Source: Candidula unifasciata (lineage: Eukaryota; Mollusca; Gastropoda; Stylommatophora; Geomitridae). Taken from it: 64,000 nt of DNA. The stretch spans positions 263,501-327,500 of the forward strand of contig CAJHNH020008368.1 of the NCBI GenBank assembly GCA_905116865.2, read 5' to 3'. The position numbers were made by a program, and so were the translations under genes. Below, piece after piece: positions 24,640 to 35,995 of this stretch (the first letter of the stretch is position 1; each line of letters opens with the position of its first letter). The notes beneath the pieces are model-generated. The model was not told the DNA's origin, did not search any database, and was given only the letters and a program-made list of their open reading frames with translations.

Positions 24640-25030
24640 GATGACTTCTCTACCCACCACCTACTCTATCTCTCAGTGGAACATAGGCCTGTAGCTATCT
24701 CAAGCCAAGTCATAGTATCCTTCGCTAAGACATGCATGTAGTTCCATGTCCTCCCTATCGTTTTAACTTCACTCTCTAGCTCCCTTCTCTATGTTTTTGT
24801 CAGAATTTTTTTTATACCCTGATGGGTTCCAGCGCAAAGACATTCATAGTTGTGATGTTCTTAGGTTGTCTTACCATGTCAAGAGACGGCTATTTTTTCC
24901 CCACACCTCTTGAGTCGCCGAAATTTGCTTAATTCTTGCCCAAAGCCTCACACAAGAGATTCTATCATACCATTTAATTCTCTCTATTTTGTGCCAGCAC
25001 CAGTTAGGATTAAAAAAAAACGACTCTAGT
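24640..25030 (-). mobile_element. RTE LINE 3' fragment (same family as 30780-34005)
   Basis: Minus-strand copy of the LINE 3' region: KWYDRISCVRLWARIKQ corresponds to [17 protein letters not shown] of the longer copy. The element's 3' end near 24650 contains the counterpart of the conserved gcctatgctccat segment. Strongly 5' truncated. Confidence 0.8.
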
Positions 25031-25055
25031 TCCCAGCACTTCACCACAACCATCT

Positions 25056-25061
25056 TCATCC

Positions 25062-25101
<40 letters not shown>

Positions 25102-25124
25102 TATCATCATCATCATCATCATCA
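25056..25124. repeat. (ATC)n microsatellite
   Basis: Trinucleotide run next to the RTE fragment; may come from the element or its target. Confidence 0.95.
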
Positions 25125-25441
25125 TTTTGTACCGTTTTACCTAACGTAGAACTCACAATTTATTTTTCCATTCCCATCTGCCCAGTGTACTTGGTTTCAA
25201 TATAACAGAAGTAATCCAATCCATCTGAACTCTCTCACCAACAGCTCTCAGTGCACCTAGTCTTCAATAATTAGAAGCAAATGCCATGGAACTTGAAAGC
25301 GACAGAGTGAAGTTTATCACATCATCCATCTAGCTATGACTGATCTATAGAGATTTGGAGAGAGCACAATATGCCTGCTACAGCTCAATGCATCAAACAG
25401 TTTCACTTGTTTTCTGTACCCTTTTTTTTTTTTTTCTACAG

Positions 25442-25486
25442 GATGAAAAGAATCAGGTCCTCATCACAAATGTTTGGCTTGATCAC
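25442..25486 (+). CDS. nAChR alpha subunit, 45-bp exon (loop D)
   Basis: Exon of a nicotinic acetylcholine receptor subunit, a pentameric ligand-gated cation channel of the plasma membrane. It encodes exactly 15 residues, DEKNQVLITNVWLDH, which match the conserved loop D segment of the complementary binding face; the Trp is the loop D aromatic (W55 region of alpha7). A T-rich tract ending in ctacag precedes it and the donor gtgagt follows. Both ends are phase 0. The vertebrate CHRNA7 gene also has a 45-bp exon here, which supports the call. The preceding exon (N-terminal helix and first beta strands) was not recognised in 1-25441; it may be upstream of the window or too diverged to see. The family call is secure; the exact paralogue is not. 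Confidence 0.95.
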
Positions 25487-25659
25487 GTGAGTAAATTATT
25501 TTCTCACTGAATAGGTACAATTTATAATAATTAAAAAATAAGTATTAATGTGTACATACAATCACACACACGTACACGCACACACACACACACACACTCT
25601 CTCTCATCCACTCTCACTGAATAACTCACTCACTCTCACACAGAGATGTATTCAGTAAG

Positions 25660-25930
25660 TGTAAATTATGTTTGTGGTGTAACCGCTTGACGCTCGCATG
25701 CGCGCCTAAAGGTCGTATGTTCAAATCCACATAGAACCGACCCTCTTCCCCTTCCTCCATATCCAGACATGACATGGGCTCGCCCCAGCCTAAAATATAT
25801 AACAGGTAAAGTCCTGGGAAGTCAATACGGCCAACATGAAGCTGATCCAAAGCATTCACCGAACGCTAAAGATAGGGCTAGCACTATACGCTACATACAC
25901 CTAATGGTTGAAGTTAATGGCTTCTGCTAG
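25660..25930 (+). repeat. tRNA-SINE, diverged
   Basis: Plus-strand tRNA-like head (gtaaccgcttgacgctcgc, then B-box-like gttcaaatccac), then cagcctaaaatatataacagg and gtcctgggaagtcaatacgg, which match the body of the family A SINEs at 28598 and 38944. Begins about 170 bp after the 45-bp nAChR exon. Confidence 0.65.
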
Positions 25931-26094
25931 TATCTTGCAGCAGTGAATATCGCCAGCGTCTTCTGGAACTAGCTTCAGACACTTCATTGTTCACGAATTT
26001 AAGCCGATTAATATTGCAGAGATAAAACAATTAATGAACAGCCACTTGGCTATCATTTGTACGACTACACACTGTTGTACAAATCAAACAACGC

Positions 26095-26150
<56 letters not shown>

Positions 26151-26151
26151 T
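26095..26151. repeat. (AAT)n microsatellite
   Basis: Trinucleotide run of about 57 bp. Confidence 0.95.
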
Positions 26152-26154
26152 AAG

Positions 26155-26345
26155 CAACGATTCAACTAAGAATACCTTTTCGCATTCACCGGTTGTAAAC
26201 TCCTGCGGAAAGTACTGGTTGTTCATCCACTTCTGGACTCTAGTCCTATTCCAGAAACTGAGTCTTGCGTGCACATCCGATTCAAAGGTCTGACTTATTT
26301 GCCTGTGGAGTATTAGTTCCTTGCCAGTCAGGCAGATGTGCTCTG
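26155..26345 (-). mobile_element. Family F short element, partial
   Basis: Minus-strand partial copy of family F, matching 29604-29891 from the ccggttgtaaactcc part through ggaagctcccaattg. It lacks the 5' head. Confidence 0.75.
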
Positions 26346-26476
26346 ACTTCGAAGGAAGCTCCCAATTGCCTGCACTTCAGCAAAAGAAATACATTTTAAT
26401 ATTAGTTAAGCAGTACAGCTTATACAGTTTCAAGGTATGCATAATCTCATTCCGCTAAAATGAATTAGTTACTTGG

Positions 26477-26612
<136 letters not shown>

Positions 26613-26619
26613 AAATAAT

Positions 26620-28584
26620 CATATAGGCTTTAATGTTTTCGGTGGGGTGGGTGGGTAAACTGACTTGTTTAGGATGTCCCGTTTTCAGCTCAAAATATTA
26701 GTGGGATGTCCCATTTTCATCTCAAGATATTATGATCATCCTAATTAGTAGGTAAGTAGAAAGTAATATCTAGCCAAAATTCTCTCAGTATTTACTATCC
26801 TTCCTGGACGATTTCTATAATAATGAATCAAAGGAACCATCAAATACACAAAATGGGAATTTGAGACATTGTAAGTAAAATCAACTTATTTGATGCAGCA
26901 AACTATTTAATCAATATACTGGCAAACCCAATCAATACATCCTAATAGCTAATCAGTCTATATAAAAAAAAAAAAATAGCCCAAGATTCTCATAATATTT
27001 CATATTAGGCACTTTATATTTAGAGTTATTCTATATTATATTTCATACTATGTTAAATTTATGTCGCCTTATACAGATTTCATAGTACTAAAGCTATGGT
27101 ACGAAAGCTATAGTAGCTATATCTTTCGACTGTTATATTGTCTAGTGTGACCTTCTATCTCTACTTACTTTTTCCTGGAATCACTATCATCATGTGCCAT
27201 GCCAGTCAGCCTAGGCTGTCATATTTCGCCTTCTCACACCATCACCAGAGTGGTGAATCAGTCAATTTTTTTTTTTGTCTAGCCTCATCCATCTTGCTAG
27301 GCCACTCAGATATTATTCTATTTTCCATCCTTTTACTCCCGTTCCACCAGTCTTTCTAGTACCAAGTTCTCAAGACCTTTTCTTCTCACAACGTGTAAAA
27401 GAAAAGAAAAGAAAAAAAAAAACATGACAAAAACGAAACTATCTTCTTCTGTTTCATGCAATTAGTTATTAAGGAGCATAACATATAACTACTGTGGATA
27501 TTTTTCTTTTTCTTTTAAGGTGAGCCTTTCCTTTGATTTTTGCTATGCTCTATTTCTGTGGTCTCACTTCCCTGTCTGATTGATTTATACAGTTCTTCAT
27601 CTGATGTCAAATTCTCTATGCGCCCGTGTCTTCTTACTTTTTAACTTTCCTAGCAACGAAAAGTCGTCTGCACAGAGATAAGACACGTTTCTGAACACAG
27701 GAGAGCACAGTGCGGCAGTAGATTGTTTCATAATCTACAGAGGGGGACAATTTAGATCGGTTGAAAATTGGCGAAATTTTCTGTTTCAGTCAAAACAACT
27801 AAGTATTTATCCGTTATTGTTAGTTTTTTTTTTTTTTTTACCTACATTTGTTATCTTCCTCTTTTAACTTCTCCTCCATCTAATGATATATTCCTTCTTT
27901 TTGTTTTCTAACTCTTTTCTCTGTCTTTCTCTTCTCCTCATTTTTGCTTTCATCTCCTTCTTCTCGTTCTCTCTTTTCGCTCTCTGAATTTCCTCCTCAT
28001 CCTTTTTTTTTCTCACCTTCTTTGTTTTCCTTATTTATCCTGCTCTTTTCCCTTTATCTTCTTGTTCTTCTCATCTTCCTGTTTCTTTCACCCCCTCCTT
28101 CATTTTTGCAGTTGACTACCAGTTTAAGAGGAGAAATTGAACGACAGTTCCTGAATCTGCTTCCTCAAAGTTTCTCTATTTCTATTGCGGAATGGCAGGC
28201 TTTTCTGCGTCTGTTGTCACTAAGCGCAAGAGCTCGTTATGAGCCTCTGTCAAGTGTTATTGTATCATTATCCGATCCAGCCTAACGAAAAGGTACTAGA
28301 AAATGTAATATGAAGTAAAGACGGTCGCAGTTATATTGACATCACCCACCGAATAGCGATTTTATTATAAAATAAACCATTCAGAAAATAATGACAAACT
28401 CCTGAAGTCAAAACTGCCTGATCAAAAAAGACAATAAATATTGTGGTTAGTTCATGAATTCCCGTAAATGATGTGTAACTTACTGTAACTAAGGATATAG
28501 TTTTCTCCAACAACGCATGTATTTCTCTTGACTTACTACAAGATTAGATATATTTAAATGCATCCTCCTGCTTTAAAACGCTAT
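26620..28584. other. No gene recognised
   Basis: Intronic. A short duplicated string, ggatgtcccgttttcagctc and ggatgtcccattttcatctc, lies at about 26680-26735. A CT-rich tract spans about 27850-28110. No exon recognised. Confidence 0.4.
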
Positions 28585-28597
28585 ACATCAGTCTGGT

Positions 28598-28880
28598 AGC
28601 GGCGTCCGTGGCTTAGGCATTGCGAGTATGACTCGCAATTCCAACGTACCGCGATCGAAATCCACTGCTGGCTGCGTGAATTTGGATCATGGTATGGCGC
28701 GTCGCAGGTCGACCCAGCCTAAAATGGGTACCAGGATGGCTGTCTTGGGGAAGTAAAGACGGCCTTCGTAATGCTGACCACATTACCCACCCAGTGTCGA
28801 TTGGTCTATAAAAATATAGGACGCTCTTCCCAAATGCCCGATGCGCCTAAGGCGTGAAAGGGGTCTTTACTTTATTTTTT
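28598..28880 (+). mobile_element. tRNA-derived SINE family A with target duplication
   Basis: 283-bp SINE, head gcggcgtccgtggcttaggc, B-box-like cgatcgaaatcc, body ggtcgacccagcctaaaatg, tail gtctttactttatttttt. The 13-bp flanks acatcagtctggt (28585-28597) and acattagtctggt (28881-28893) differ by one base. Confidence 0.9.
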
Positions 28881-28919
28881 ACATTAGTCTGGTGATTCCA
28901 CCAAAGCAACATAAAATCT

Positions 28920-29285
28920 TTTATCCTTCATCTGATAGCAAGACAGTACAACGTGATCGGCGTACATAGACATCTCAGCTCACAAACAGATCACTCTAAT
29001 AGGGCTCTTTAAAATCGATTGCTCCCTTCAACTGCCGACAGTCACTGGAATTCCCGTTTTTTTTTCTTCTCCCATTGACAAACAGAGAGGATTTTAAGTA
29101 ACCAGAGCCCAATTGGTCAAATAAATAGGGATCTAAATTTGGTTGGTAGCTGATTGCCTGGTTCCATTGGGGTTAAGTTGAAGATTCGCACTTTATGGGG
29201 GACTGCGTTAAATTCTCTGCGAGTGTCTTGTATTCTGACTCAGCTTAGATCCGGTATAGTATATAAGTATACATGGTAGATATGA
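28920..29285. repeat. Direct repeat, left copy (candidate LTR)
   Basis: About 350 bp repeated at 30150-30505 in the same orientation: agacatctcagctcacaaa, ctaatagggctcttt, ttcaactgccgacagtcact, gattgcctggttcc and a final atagtatataagtatacatg. Identity is clearly partial by eye. Confidence 0.6.
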
Positions 29286-29603
29286 GAGTGTCGTACATGG
29301 CTCCGATTTTTTCCACGTTATGTTGTATCCTGAGCAATTTCCCACGATATCCTTACTGGAATCTGGTCTCTCTAATCAACGTTCATCGAAGTGTTTTTCT
29401 CATGAAAGACTTCTCTTACCTAGTTGGTTTACTTCCGACATACTGCAATTTGAAGTTAATGGCATGCCATTTGATAGCAGACCGATTTACGTTAACTTTA
29501 ACAGTGGTATAAGCGTTGATAAAAACAAGTTTATGTTAGAAATACCGACATCGACTGGTTTAAGAATAAATAGTTAGAAGATCTCGATTTGACTGATGCT
29601 ATT

Positions 29604-29891
29604 CTTCTTCTTCTTCTTCGTGTTCACCAGCTGTACACTCTGGCGGAAAGTTCTGGCTGCTCGTCCATTACTGAACTGCAGTCCTGCTCCAGAACCTGAG
29701 TGTTGCGTGTGCATCAGTTTTACAGATCTCATTCTCTTGAAAACAGACTGTTGGTTCCTTGCCTCTCCAGCAGATGCACTCCGACTTCAAAGGAAGCTCC
29801 CCAATTAGTCGACTCTTACGACATGCTTTTGGGGAGGCAGTGGGTCTATTCTTGTTTTCCCCACAATGGGACCCCGGAACCCACACGGGGG
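29604..29891 (-). mobile_element. Family F short element, complete copy
   Basis: 288-bp element on the minus strand bounded by the exact 10-bp direct repeat tgatgctatt (29594-29603 and 29892-29901). Read on the minus strand, the head has cccgtgtgggttccggggtc and the tail is (GAA)n. The head resembles the 5' end of the RTE LINE at 30780. No intact coding frame. Confidence 0.88.
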
Positions 29892-29926
29892 TGATGCTAT
29901 TGTTCAGCTAAGTAATAATAGCAATG

Positions 29927-29928
<2 letters not shown>

Positions 29929-29961
<33 letters not shown>
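29929..29961. repeat. (CA)n microsatellite
   Basis: Short dinucleotide run. Confidence 0.95.
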
Positions 29962-29965
<4 letters not shown>

Positions 29966-30009
29966 AGCAAATACATTAGCGAGTATTAGACCACTGTCAA
30001 AAATCTCCT

Positions 30010-30090
30010 TGGCTCCCAGGTCGACCCAACCTTGAATGGGTACCAGGTATAGTCCTGGAGGCGTGTGAAAAGTTCCTTAACTTTACTTAT
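30010..30090 (+). repeat. SINE family A, 3' fragment
   Basis: ccaggtcgacccaaccttga, atgggtaccagg and agtcctggag, then ccttaactttactta, match the body and tail of family A SINEs. Confidence 0.7.
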
Positions 30091-30149
30091 TTACAACCCT
30101 ATGCTTTAAAATGTCATCTTTCCCCAAACCAATCTCTTTTATCAGATTG

Positions 30150-30505
30150 GAGAAAGTACACTGTTTTCGACGTGCGTAGACATCTCACTTGACAAATTTA
30201 TCAGTCTAATAGGGCTCTTTTAAATCGATGCCTCTCTTCAACTGCTGACACAGTCACTAGAATTCGTGTTGATTTTCCTCCTATTGACAGGCCGGGAGTT
30301 TTTAAGTAACTGGAGCCAAATTGGTTAAAATAAATAGAGATTAAGTTTGGAACGTAGATGATTGCCTGGTCCCAACGGGGTTGAGTTAAAGATTAGCAGT
30401 TTATTGGCGATTGCTTTAGATTCATTGCAAATTTCTTACATTCTGGCTGTGTTTAGTTCTGATTTAGTACATCAGTATACAAGTGTAGATACCCATAGAG
30501 TCAGA
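30150..30505. repeat. Direct repeat, right copy (candidate LTR)
   Basis: Right partner of 28920-29285, with blocks in the same order (agacatctcac, ctaatagggctctttt, ttcaactgctgaca, gattgcctggtccc, atcagtatacaagtgtagat). Confidence 0.6.
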
Positions 30506-30659
30506 ACTTATGAAGCATTCAGACACCTGTTCGGAAAAAGAAGACATTACGTCTTTAAAGGAGCATGTGGGTTGTATGTGTGAGATGGATTATCTGTGTA
30601 TGCGTGAGTGTATTTTTTGCCTTTTTGTGTGTGGGGGAGGGGGTATGAAAGTTTCTAAA

Positions 30660-30745
30660 TGTTGCTGTTTGAATCTCTATCCATCCACCCATTTATCCAT
30701 CCATCCATCCACAAATCTTTCTGTCTGTCTGTCCGTAAATCTTTT
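30660..30745. repeat. (ATCC)n/(CTGT)n imperfect tetranucleotide repeat
   Basis: Short imperfect runs of atcc and ctgt about 35 bp before the RTE LINE. Confidence 0.8.
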
Positions 30746-30779
30746 CAAGCTCAATATGTATATATTAGTTCGGCGTTGT

Positions 30780-33700
30780 TCGCCCGTGTGTCACCGGGGC
30801 CCTCACGGGAAGCAAAGAATAGTGACACTGCACCCTACCAGGTATGTCGTAAGAGGCGACTAAGGGTAGGGTTGGGCTTGAGGTTGGCTGCCTCATCCTG
30901 TCAAAACAATAGCCACAAAAACCAACCAACCATGGATAAGTCAAAAAGAGAAGCAAGTAAAATCCAGCCAACCAAGATGAGGGGAGGCTCTTGAAGTAGA
31001 AGAAGTATTATACGGTGTTGAGAAAGCCGTAAGGAGTCCGGATCGTTGACGTACCTCCTCTCAGCTAGGCAAACCTCCAGAATTGGCACCTGGAATGTTA
31101 GAACTCTCTATGATATAGGGAGAAAAATGGAAGTAGCAAGGGAAATGAACCATTATAGAATTAGTACTTTAGGGTTATGTGAAACTAGATGGACTGGGGC
31201 ACGGAAAAGTATTCTAAATTCAGGGGAAACTATTTTGTTCTCAGGACACACAAAGGAAAATTCGCCCCACAGAGAAGGAGTGGCCTTGATGCTATCGAAA
31301 GACGCAGACAAGGCACTAATAGAATGGGAAGCTGTGAGTCCCAGAATAATAAGAACATCATTTAAAACAGCGAAACAGAAGGCAAACATGTCGGTAATTA
31401 CAGTGTTACACACCAACAAATGATACAAATGCATCTGTTAAGGAAGCATTTTACACGCAGCTTCAAAATATCATAAATAATGAAAGAAACGGCAATTGAA
31501 AATTTTGATGGGTGACCCGAATGCTAAGATAGGATCAGACAACACAGATTATGAAGAAATTATGGGAAGACATGGTCTAGGAGTAATAAATGAAAATGGA
31601 GAATTGTTCACACATTTTTGTGCAGGAAACTAGTATGTTATTGGTGGTAGTATTTCCCCCCATAAAAGAATACACGAGGCAACATGGGAATCACCAGACC
31701 ATAAGACAACTAATCCAATTGATCACCTATGTATTAACAAAAAGTTTAGATCATCCCTTTACGATGTTAGGGCTTTCAGAGGTGCCGATGTATTTGCTGA
31801 CCATTTCCTGGTGGTAATAAATATCAAGATGAAACTTAAAAGATATATAACATCTTATAATCATAGAAACCAATATAATGTAGGTTATCTCAGGGATAAA
31901 GAAGTTAAGGAACAGTTTTCAGTTACAGTCTCTAATAAGTACCAGGTGTTGCAGCAGTTAGCTGAAGACATCAGCACAGAAGTCAGCTGGGATCAGATCA
32001 AAAGAGTCTGGAATGAATCTTGTGTAGAAGTTCTTGGCAAGAAAGAAAGGAAACATAAAGCGTGGATAACACCAGAAACCATTAAACTGATTGAAGATAG
32101 GAAAAGTAAAAAGGCAGACTTAAACAAATCTCAAAATTAGAGCTGCTAAAGCTAGAGCTCAAGAGAAATACACACAAGCCAATAAGGAAGTTTGGAGGCG
32201 TATAAGGACAGATAAAGTGAAATATCTAAATGACCTAGCACAAGAAGCAGAGACAGCAGCAGCAAAAGGAAACCTCAGAGAACTTTACAGTAACACAAGA
32301 AAATTAGTAGGTAAATATAGTAAGCCAACTGGATGAATCAAAAATAGTCAAGGAAAGGTTTTTATTAACACTAAAGCTCAAATGGACAGATGGGTTGAAT
32401 ATTTTGAAATAGACAAGGTTTCCCCAGATATTCAGCCTCTAGAAGTGGAACTGGATTTCAACTGTCAGATACCATCTAAAGAGGAAATTAGAAAAGCTAT
32501 TAATCTTCTCAAGGAAGGAAAGGCGGCAGGCCCAGATGGTAACCTAGCTGAAGCCATTAGGGCCAACATAAACACATCAACAGAATTGCTATACAGATTA
32601 TTTAGTAAAGTCTGGGAGACCGAAGAAATACCAGCAGACTGGAGAGAAGGATATCTTGTGAAACTGCCCAAAAAGGTGATCTACAGGAGTGTGAAAACTA
32701 TAGAGGAATTATGTTGATGTCAGTTCCTAGAAAAACATTAAGTAGAATTTTTTTGGGAAAGATTAAAAGATGCTATTGATAAAAAGCTAAGAGATGAACA
32801 GGTAGGTTTTCGGTCAAACAGATCCTGTACTGACCAGATAGCCACATTACGTATTTTAATAGAGCAAAGCATTGAACTGAACTCATCACTTTACATTGGA
32901 TTCATAGACTATGAAAAAGCATTTGACAGCATTGATAGGGAATCTCTCTGGAAATTGATGGGGCACTATGGAATTCCACAAAAAATTATTAACTTAGTAA
33001 AAACAACATATAAAGACATGAAATGTCGAGTTCTTTACGAGGGAAAGCTAACAGATACATTTGAAATAAAAACAGGTGTGCGACAGGGATGTCTTTTGTC
33101 GGCTATCTTATTTTTACTGGCTATAGACTGGATTATGAAAACAGTAACTGCTAACACCAAGAATGAAATTCAGTGGACCCCTGCAAAACTGCTTGATGAT
33201 CTGGACTTCGCTGATGATATTTCCCTTCTGTCCCATTCACGGAATCAGATGTAAGATAAATTAAATATACTTGATGCGAGATCACAGCAGCTTGGTCTAA
33301 AAATCCCAAAAATAAAAACAAACATAATGAGAATAAATCAGGCAAATAGTAATGTGGTTCTCTTAATGGCACCCCACTCCAAAAAGTGGAGTCTTACACC
33401 TATTTGGGCAGTAATGTACATAAATATGGAGGAAATGATAGAGATATTAAAATAAGAATACAAAAGGCAAGAGGAGCTTTCATAGCACTATGGAATTTAT
33501 GGAGGTCAAAAGAAATTAAAAGAAATACTAAATTACACATGTTTAATTCTAATGTCAAATCAGTACTTTTGCATGGGGCGGAAACATGGAGAACAGCTAA
33601 GGCTAATACTAATAAATTACAGACATTCATTAACTGGTGCCTGCGCAGAATAGAGGGAATTAAATGGTATGACAGAATAACTAATGTAGAACTTTGGGAG

Positions 33701-34005
33701 AGAACTAAACAGGCTACAGTGGACCAAGAGGTGAGGAAAAGACGCTGGCGTTGGATAGGACACACACTGAGAAAACAGGAGAACAGCATAACTAAATTGT
33801 CTTTGCATTGGAACCCACAGGGGCATAGACATAAAGGAAGGCCAAAAACACACGGAGAAGAGAGCTGGAGAATGAAGTTATAAAGATAAGGAGGACATGG
33901 GGAGAGCTTCATGTAATAGCGAAGGATAGAACAACTTGTCGTGAGTTAGTTGATGGCCTATGCTCCATAGGGAGATAAAAGGGCAGAAGAAGAAGAAAAA
34001 AGTTC
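30780..34005 (+). mobile_element. RTE (BovB-like) LINE, near full length, inactive
   Basis: About 3.2 kb non-LTR retrotransposon. The apurinic-type endonuclease begins RIGTWNVRTLYDIGRK (31079), with LCETRWTGARK, a degraded GDPNAKIG (normally GDFNA) near 31510, SPDHKTTNPIDHLCI, and ADHFLVV at the end. The RT domain runs about 32380-33250: EGKAAGPDG, PADWREGYLVKLPKK, GFRSNRSCTDQIATLR (32800), YIGFIDYEKAFDSIDR (motif A), KTGVRQGCLLS (motif B) and LDFADDISLL (motif C, FADD). The C-terminal part has YLGSNVHKYGG, LLHGAETWR and [12 protein letters not shown]. The 3' end is ggcagaagaagaagaa. Frameshifts or stops at about 31422, 31500, 32138, 32717 and 33254 make it inactive. Proteins from this family are often mislabelled craniofacial development protein 2. 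Confidence 0.93.
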
Positions 34006-34009
34006 TGTG

Positions 34010-34875
34010 TTGCAATCTGCCGTGTAGTTTGCTATAAATATGAGAAATAGATGTTTAGACGTGATTAGCTTCCAACTTCTACATTCAGTTTAACATAACT
34101 TATGCAATCTGCTGAAACATCCCCAGTGTTAGTAGGTTTAAACTAAGTATTTTCTACAATATTAGTGTATTTAAAGGATATATTAGCAATAATTTACTAC
34201 CTTAGATTCTTTACATTTCTGTAATAGCAAAAAAGAAGAATTCATTAACTGTTCAAGTAGGATTATAACAACATTAGTTTGCAAAAAGAATAAAGTCAAG
34301 AAGAAGAACGATTAGTAGAAGGGGGAGGTAGGGGAGGAGTATGATGAAGGAGGATGAGAAGAAGAAGGAGAAGGCTAAAAAAAGGGAGAGACATACATCT
34401 AAGAAACAACGATGTTCAACACACTTCCATAATGCCAGTACACAGACATGGTCAGACATCGTCAGTACTGGACAATCACAGTAAGAGATTATAATTCAGC
34501 TAGCAACACACAGGCACACAGATACAAAAGGCACATAGTCAATGAGGCAGACACAAACCTAGAAATGTGGCAACACACAGACGTCCTGATAGAAAGACAG
34601 ATATGCAATGGAGCAGACGTACGATTAGCTAAGTAACTATAGTATGTTCGAAAGGTCGTGCCCTAAGACTTTAATAAATATCTCGAGAGCTTTTTGTACA
34701 AATCAACAAGAATTTGTTTACCTGGTCCTACATTACCAGTGTCCTTTTGATTTAATAATTTACAATTGCACAGGTGCTGCTTCCTGAAGCGGCGAATTTC
34801 TTTGATCTTTAGCGGATTATAAATTGTGTAACCCAAAATGTCTTTTGATATATCGTGATTAATAAAAGTCATTTA
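34010..34875. other. No gene recognised
   Basis: AT-rich, with a purine-rich stretch at about 34290-34400. Nothing recognised. Confidence 0.45.
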
Positions 34876-35238
34876 CTTCAAATTAGGGCTGTACCGAATA
34901 TTCGCTTCGTATTCGCTTCGGGGCCGAATAGTGGACCTACTAGCTATTCGGTATTCGGCCGAATAGTGGCGGCCGGGCCGAATACAAATAGTGATTTCTG
35001 CATACACTGCGATGGACTAAAATAACTCTCTCATTAATAATGTCACAATTTATAGCCGACTTTTCTTGATTTTCGCCGCGGCACCCCTGTCATACGCACC
35101 CAGTTTTAGAACCTCTGCTGTAATGCCTCGGAGCCAGGCGCTGTTACCACGCAAACGGGTCGCCGTTTTTCCCGCTACGAAAGATTTAGGCATCGCTACT
35201 GTTGTGTTAAAGAAGGCATGAAGAAACTTGAAAGTGTA

Positions 35239-35239
<1 letters not shown>

Positions 35240-35315
<76 letters not shown>
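35240..35315. repeat. (TG)n-(GA)n microsatellite
   Basis: Compound dinucleotide repeat inside the hAT-like element. Confidence 0.97.
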
Positions 35316-35317
<2 letters not shown>

Positions 35318-35574
35318 AAGAGAAAGCATGCATTTTTTTGTTCTTTCGGTGTGTCTTTTCCCAAATCAAATTGAAGATATTGCAAACGAGAATATGAAAG
35401 TGCATTTAAATTACATTGAACGAACGCCTGAACGAAAAATGATTTAAATGCGAATTTGGCACATGGATAATATTAGATGAAAGATGCATTATTAAAATAA
35501 AAAACAAAATAGGACAGGCTAAAAATGCATTTTATATTTAAAAAAAAAGAACATCATGTGCAATATATCGTTGT

Positions 35575-35995
35575 CTTGCTTGCTACATACATCCAGTTTT
35601 AACATATGGCTATGAGTCCTGAACAATCGGTAGCCAGGCCAAACAAATTTTTGAGGCCTCAGAGATGTGGTTTTACAGAACAATGCTTAAAATACCTTGG
35701 ACAGCTTAAAAAAAGCAACCACTAGGTTTTGAAAGAGGCGGGAGCCCGAAGACAACTAATCGCAGACATCAGAAGAAGACAGTCATCATATAGAAAGAGT
35801 GAAAATGGAACATGTGGTGACCACTGGAAAGATTTGTGGAAGGAGAGACAGAAAAAGACAACGAGAGAAGATTCTTGACAGTCGTTGCATGTCATGGAGG
35901 TGTGTCAGCACACAAACTGATACATGCTGCAGGAGATCGCAGATTGTGGCGAGGCAAAATCGCCACACCAGTCGGCAAGGCACCTGATGATGATG
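35575..35995 (+). mobile_element. RTE LINE 3' remnant inside the hAT-like element
   Basis: Text such as YIHPVLTYGYES, then ASEMWFYRTMLKIPWT and, later, a run like EHVVTTGKICGRRDRKRQ, matches the C-terminal region of RTE elements and resembles the copy at 305-805. It ends in a TGA-rich tail at 35987-35998. Only the 3' part is present. Confidence 0.75.

Noticed and set aside
28110..28285. Possible exon after a pyrimidine-rich tract and cag at 28108-28111
   Set aside because: The translated segment resembles no part of an nAChR, and the CT-rich tract is low complexity; it lies between exons whose reading phases already match.
31046..31423. Candidate host gene for craniofacial development protein 2
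   Set aside because: That name is a frequent mislabel of RTE LINE endonucleases; RT motifs follow in the same element.
33400..33912. 170-codon minus-strand frame
   Set aside because: It is antisense to the RTE LINE C-terminal region at 33386-33890, which has clear family motifs on the plus strand. The same applies to 39791-40360.
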